Below are positions 52,158 to 55,050 of a stretch of DNA of 55,050 bases, one piece after another; the stretch's first letter is position 1; each line of letters starts with the position of its first letter. The notes beneath the pieces are model-generated. The model worked only from the letters and a program-made list of their open reading frames with translations. It had not been told where the DNA came from and searched no databases. Both the position numbers and the translations under genes were made by a program. The DNA is from Brevibacterium sp. ZH18 (GTDB lineage Bacteria; Actinomycetota; Actinomycetes; Actinomycetales; Brevibacteriaceae): assembly GCF_022748595.1 (NCBI RefSeq), contig NZ_JALDSX010000021.1, positions 1 to 55,050 on the forward strand, given 5' to 3'.

Positions 52158-54577
52158 TGTCGACGGCAAGCGGTACTGACGAGGCGTACCAAGATCGCAG
52201 ACCCCACCTTGTCATGGCGGTGGGGAACTTGGTGGTCGGGGACTCACGAGTCGAAAAGGCAGCAATCACTGCCAGGGATCTCGGATACAAGGTCACTGTG
52301 GTCGGAATTCGCCGCCGCACTGTTCAGCAGGTGTCATTCATCGATGGTGACGTTCCTGTCATTCGGCCCCCGGTCGGCAATGAGCATCACCTTCGCGTTG
52401 CCGATTCAATTACGCGGCGTGAAGCGTTCCTTGAAAAGCGCCGCCGACAGATCAATCGTCTCCCACAACGGCTGAAACGGCCGGCATATATCGCTCATCG
52501 GATTGGAGTTCGCAGCCGAGACGCAGGGGTGAAAGCAAGCGCGAAATTCGGCCGGTCGTGGAGGACGCTCTGGCCACATCTAGTCGACTACGAGGCGACG
52601 TTCTTCGATGCGTTCCGGGCCCTGGAACCCGATCTCATTCATGTTCATGACAGACACCCTCTGCCCGGGGCCGCCAAGTATTCCAGTTGGGCCGAACGTA
52701 CTCCAGGAGTCCGGCCCGTGAAGTGGCTTTACGACGCTCACGAGTTTGTGCCGACTCAACATCTGCCGCCGCCCGTCGAGCATCAGCAGGCATGGATTGC
52801 CGTTGAACGCGAATGTATCCAGCAAGCAGATGCCGTTGTGACTGTTACTGACAAGATCGCTGATCTCATCCAACAGCGCCATCGCCTGGACACCACGCCG
52901 GCGGTAGTGAGGAACCTACCCAGTCTGAAGCAAGCCGAGCAGAATGATCTGCGCTCAGACGTCCGCAGCGAACTGGGGTTGGCACCTGGTGTCCCGATTG
53001 CTGTCTACGCGGGCGGAATCACTCCTCAGCGGGGTCTGGGAACCTTGTTGGATGCGCAACCGATGGTGCCGGGACTTCACGTAGCGATCATCTGCAAGAA
53101 CGGCGCAGAACGGCGGAACGCGCTTCGCGACCAGGCGAAGAAGCTGGGGACAGCAGACCGACTTCACTTCTTGGACTACGTTCCGGCGTCTCACGTCAGT
53201 AGATTCATCTCGACGGCGAACCTGGGCATCAGCGCGCTATTGCCGAGCCCGGCCCACGAGGAGGCCGCACCGACCAAAGTTTCTGAATATCTGCACGCTC
53301 ATCTGCCGGTTGTAGTTAGCGACATGCGTGCTCAAGCCGAGCGAGTACGACGACTAGGCTTCGGTGCTGTCTACCCCAGCGGTGATGCCCACGCAATGGC
53401 GCAAGTTATACAGCATGTGCTCTCCCGTGCTTCCGAGTTCAAAGCGCAGATTACCGAAGAGGTCATTCTCGATAACTCGTGGGAAGCGGACGCTTCGAAC
53501 TTGGAGTCTGCCTGGAATACGCTACGACCCAGCGACCGTGTGGCACAACCGCATACGACTTATGATTCATACCTACCAATCTTGCAAGTCGACGACGGGC
53601 TGAATGAAGCCTGGGGTCCAGCATTAAATCTGCTGCCAGAAATAGAGGTTAGATCTGAATTAGCATGCTTGAGAGGAATACGTGGAGATCTCACCGACGG
53701 GCGATTCATGCTCACTGAAGATGGCCAACGTTTCCTAGAATTTTGGAGACTTGAAGCGGCTCAGTTGCTCGGCGTGTTATACGAAGACTCGGTCAGCCTA
53801 GTTGAAGGTTGGAATCCTGCTCTAACAACAGGGATTCTTTCCATGTCAGGAAAGCCTGCGATAAGAATGTTGCCTGGCAGGAGTCTGTACGACGTTGATA
53901 ACCTGAAATCTCGCTACCCACATCATTGGCTAAACGAGGTTTCAGAATCTGAGGCTAATCGGTACAGGAGAGAGTTTTTAGATTTTCGAGAGAAATCCAG
54001 GGCTCAAGATAGAAGGATCGTGACAGATTGCCTGGTCACAAATTGGTCATTGGGGAACCAGTCTAGTTATATCGCGTCTCCAGTTGAGTTGGGAGGAAGT
54101 CCAGAGGGGAACTCGGGACCAATTCGGATTGGATGGATCGAAAATATCCAGAGATCGGTTGATGAGCGGGCATCAATTGAACAGCTTCAAGCAGAGCTAT
54201 CGACGTCTGCGACTGTGGTTAGGATTCCACGGTCAGAGAAGGATATGTTGGCGCAACGGTTGGATATCTTCATTGACTCATTGTCGACTGAAATGCCGAC
54301 TCGACATGGTTTGCTGGCGCTGGGCGCAGGTAGCGCCGTGGTCGTCGGAAGAGGCATGGCGGTCCGCGACGGTAGTGAGTTAGAGATAAACTCGACACTT
54401 CCAGTAGAAACTCCCCTTATTCATACAACGCCAAACGAAATTCATGCGCGTATTTCAAAACTGGTCTATGTCCCGGATGAACTGAACGTCTGGAAGAGTC
54501 ACAGTTACCAGTTCGCGCGCGAATTCTTGTCAGCAACGGCTGTCGCGACACGATTAGCGGCGCTGATCCTCAAATGA
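52157..54577 (+). CDS. Second tandem-domain glycosyltransferase
   Basis: An 806-residue protein. The first half (about 1-440) is a clear GT4-type enzyme: LIHVHDRHPLPGA, WLYDAHEFVP, PIAVYAGGITPQRGLGTLLDA, and PTKVSEYLHAHLPVVVSDM. The second half (about 450-806) has a looser resemblance to another glycosyltransferase (DIFIDSLSTEMPTRHGLLALG). GC drops strongly from about 53.5 kb on, so the 3' part may have another origin. ATG 52157 overlaps the previous stop by one base. Confidence 0.7.
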   Translation: MSTASGTDEAYQDRRPHLVMAVGNLVVGDSRVEKAAITARDLGYKVTVVGIRRRTVQQVSFIDGDVPVIRPPVGNEHHLRVADSITRREAFLEKRRRQINRLPQRLKRPAYIAHRIGVRSRDAGVKASAKFGRSWRTLWPHLVDYEATFFDAFRALEPDLIHVHDRHPLPGAAKYSSWAERTPGVRPVKWLYDAHEFVPTQHLPPPVEHQQAWIAVERECIQQADAVVTVTDKIADLIQQRHRLDTTPAVVRNLPSLKQAEQNDLRSDVRSELGLAPGVPIAVYAGGITPQRGLGTLLDAQPMVPGLHVAIICKNGAERRNALRDQAKKLGTADRLHFLDYVPASHVSRFISTANLGISALLPSPAHEEAAPTKVSEYLHAHLPVVVSDMRAQAERVRRLGFGAVYPSGDAHAMAQVIQHVLSRASEFKAQITEEVILDNSWEADASNLESAWNTLRPSDRVAQPHTTYDSYLPILQVDDGLNEAWGPALNLLPEIEVRSELACLRGIRGDLTDGRFMLTEDGQRFLEFWRLEAAQLLGVLYEDSVSLVEGWNPALTTGILSMSGKPAIRMLPGRSLYDVDNLKSRYPHHWLNEVSESEANRYRREFLDFREKSRAQDRRIVTDCLVTNWSLGNQSSYIASPVELGGSPEGNSGPIRIGWIENIQRSVDERASIEQLQAELSTSATVVRIPRSEKDMLAQRLDIFIDSLSTEMPTRHGLLALGAGSAVVVGRGMAVRDGSELEINSTLPVETPLIHTTPNEIHARISKLVYVPDELNVWKSHSYQFAREFLSATAVATRLAALILK

Positions 54578-54959
54578 AATATTCGCCACTAGTGAATGAG
54601 CTGGCGCAAGGTGATTTGGCGGGGTCGCCTCAATGGACTTGATCCACCGATAGGAGACACTACTAGCAAGTTGTTTGTCAGCCATTCGACTCAAGCGGCC
54701 AAGCAGCTCTTCTCAAACATGGCAAATCTGCTCCGTAGACCTCCTCAACGACGTAAGACGGACCCTTTGCGTACAAACATGTGGATCGCTAGGTACCTTG
54801 GAGCCATCTACATCGCAGGGCGCGCGGATTGTGCGTCGAGAACAACCTAGTTGGGCCTGTGCCAACTTGTCCTTCCCGCTGGTGGCCAGTGACAGATCCC
54901 AACAGCACGGCGGTACGAACGTTGCCATAGACGAATTAAGCTCCCCGGGCTTTCCCGGC
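54578..54959. other. Low-GC stretch with no recognised gene
   Basis: 382 bases between the glycosyltransferase stop and the transposase end. Short open frames on both strands do not resemble known proteins. It may be the far part of the region from which the surface glycan genes came, or debris left by IS activity. Confidence 0.4.
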
Positions 54960-55050
54960 TCATCGTAAATAAGAGTGTAGGACTGTCCTGAATCCGCCGG
55001 ATTCGAGTAGGCATCTGGCGATGTAATGGGTGAGGTTGCGGAATCCTAGT
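54960..55050 (-). mobile_element. Transposase C-terminus at the right edge (partial IS)
   Basis: On the minus strand 29 codons (54963-55049) encode LGFRNLTHYIARCLLESGG...LHSYLR and a TGA (54960-54962). The F-R-N-x-x-x-Y-I-A-R-x-L-L-E-x-G-G-F pattern is typical of the end of ISL3-type transposases. A GC-rich palindromic stretch (54940-54960) next to the stop could hold the IS end. The family is uncertain. Confidence 0.5.

Noticed and set aside
54596..54968. Short frames in the low-GC right end
   Set aside because: Arg/Ser/Cys-rich translations without resemblance to known proteins and without ribosome binding sites.

Overview
The window is high-GC actinobacterial DNA. The gene set (LytR-CpsA-Psr protein, M13 and M18 peptidases, DUF1684, many GTG/TTG starts, strong AGGAG-type ribosome binding sites) would suit a Brevibacterium-like member of the Micrococcales; the genus is an inference, not proven. 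No rRNA, tRNA or CRISPR array was found. Both ends fall inside the 3' ends of transposase genes (IS5-like on the left, probably ISL3-like on the right), as expected for a segment or draft contig bounded by IS copies.

Layout. 1-1.4 kb: IS end, a secreted-protein gene beheaded by that IS, a VanZ-like gene, a strong terminator, a recombinase-like tail and a 66-nt palindrome. 1.5-11.1 kb: housekeeping genes (M18 aminopeptidase, DUF1684 protein, M13 metallopeptidase, low-molecular-weight phosphatase, CopC-like protein, MarR/MFS efflux pair, luciferase-like monooxygenase). 11.2-13.1 kb: an AbiEi/AbiEii toxin-antitoxin operon of lower GC. 13.1-16.8 kb: LysR regulator divergent from a fumarate-reductase-like flavoprotein, then an XRE regulator/membrane protein pair. 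17.0-24.8 kb: complete kdpABCDE operon for high-affinity potassium uptake. 24.9-32.7 kb: GntR/MFS pair, rarA, quinone-dependent D-lactate dehydrogenase, epoxide-hydrolase-like protein and a ferredoxin/ferredoxin reductase operon. 32.8-44.8 kb: MFS, LCP protein, secreted protein, phosphoglucomutase, a collapsed SRPBCC remnant, carboxylate-amine ligase, a heme-oxygenase-fold/CDGSH pair, rhodanese, stress-type flavin-binding protein and an FAD oxidoreductase. 44.9-54.6 kb: polysaccharide ABC exporter, acetoacetyl-CoA synthetase, and a three-gene translationally coupled cluster with two tandem-domain glycosyltransferases whose GC falls toward the right end.

Genes that work together: KdpDE sense and switch on KdpABC; AbiEi restrains AbiEii; MarR and GntR proteins each sit in an overlapping operon with an MFS pump and have palindromic operator candidates; ferredoxin and its reductase form an electron chain lacking a local terminal oxygenase; the ABC exporter, LCP protein, phosphoglucomutase and glycosyltransferases together suggest cell-wall glycopolymer synthesis.

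The most unusual signals are (i) 15-17-bp tandem repeats carrying a CTGA core just past gene ends at four or five places, (ii) long near-perfect hairpins in most gaps between convergent genes, (iii) low-complexity insertions in KdpB and KdpD, (iv) the coupled CDGSH/heme-oxygenase-fold pair and (v) the tandem glycosyltransferase cluster. No clearly new defence or mobile system was found.
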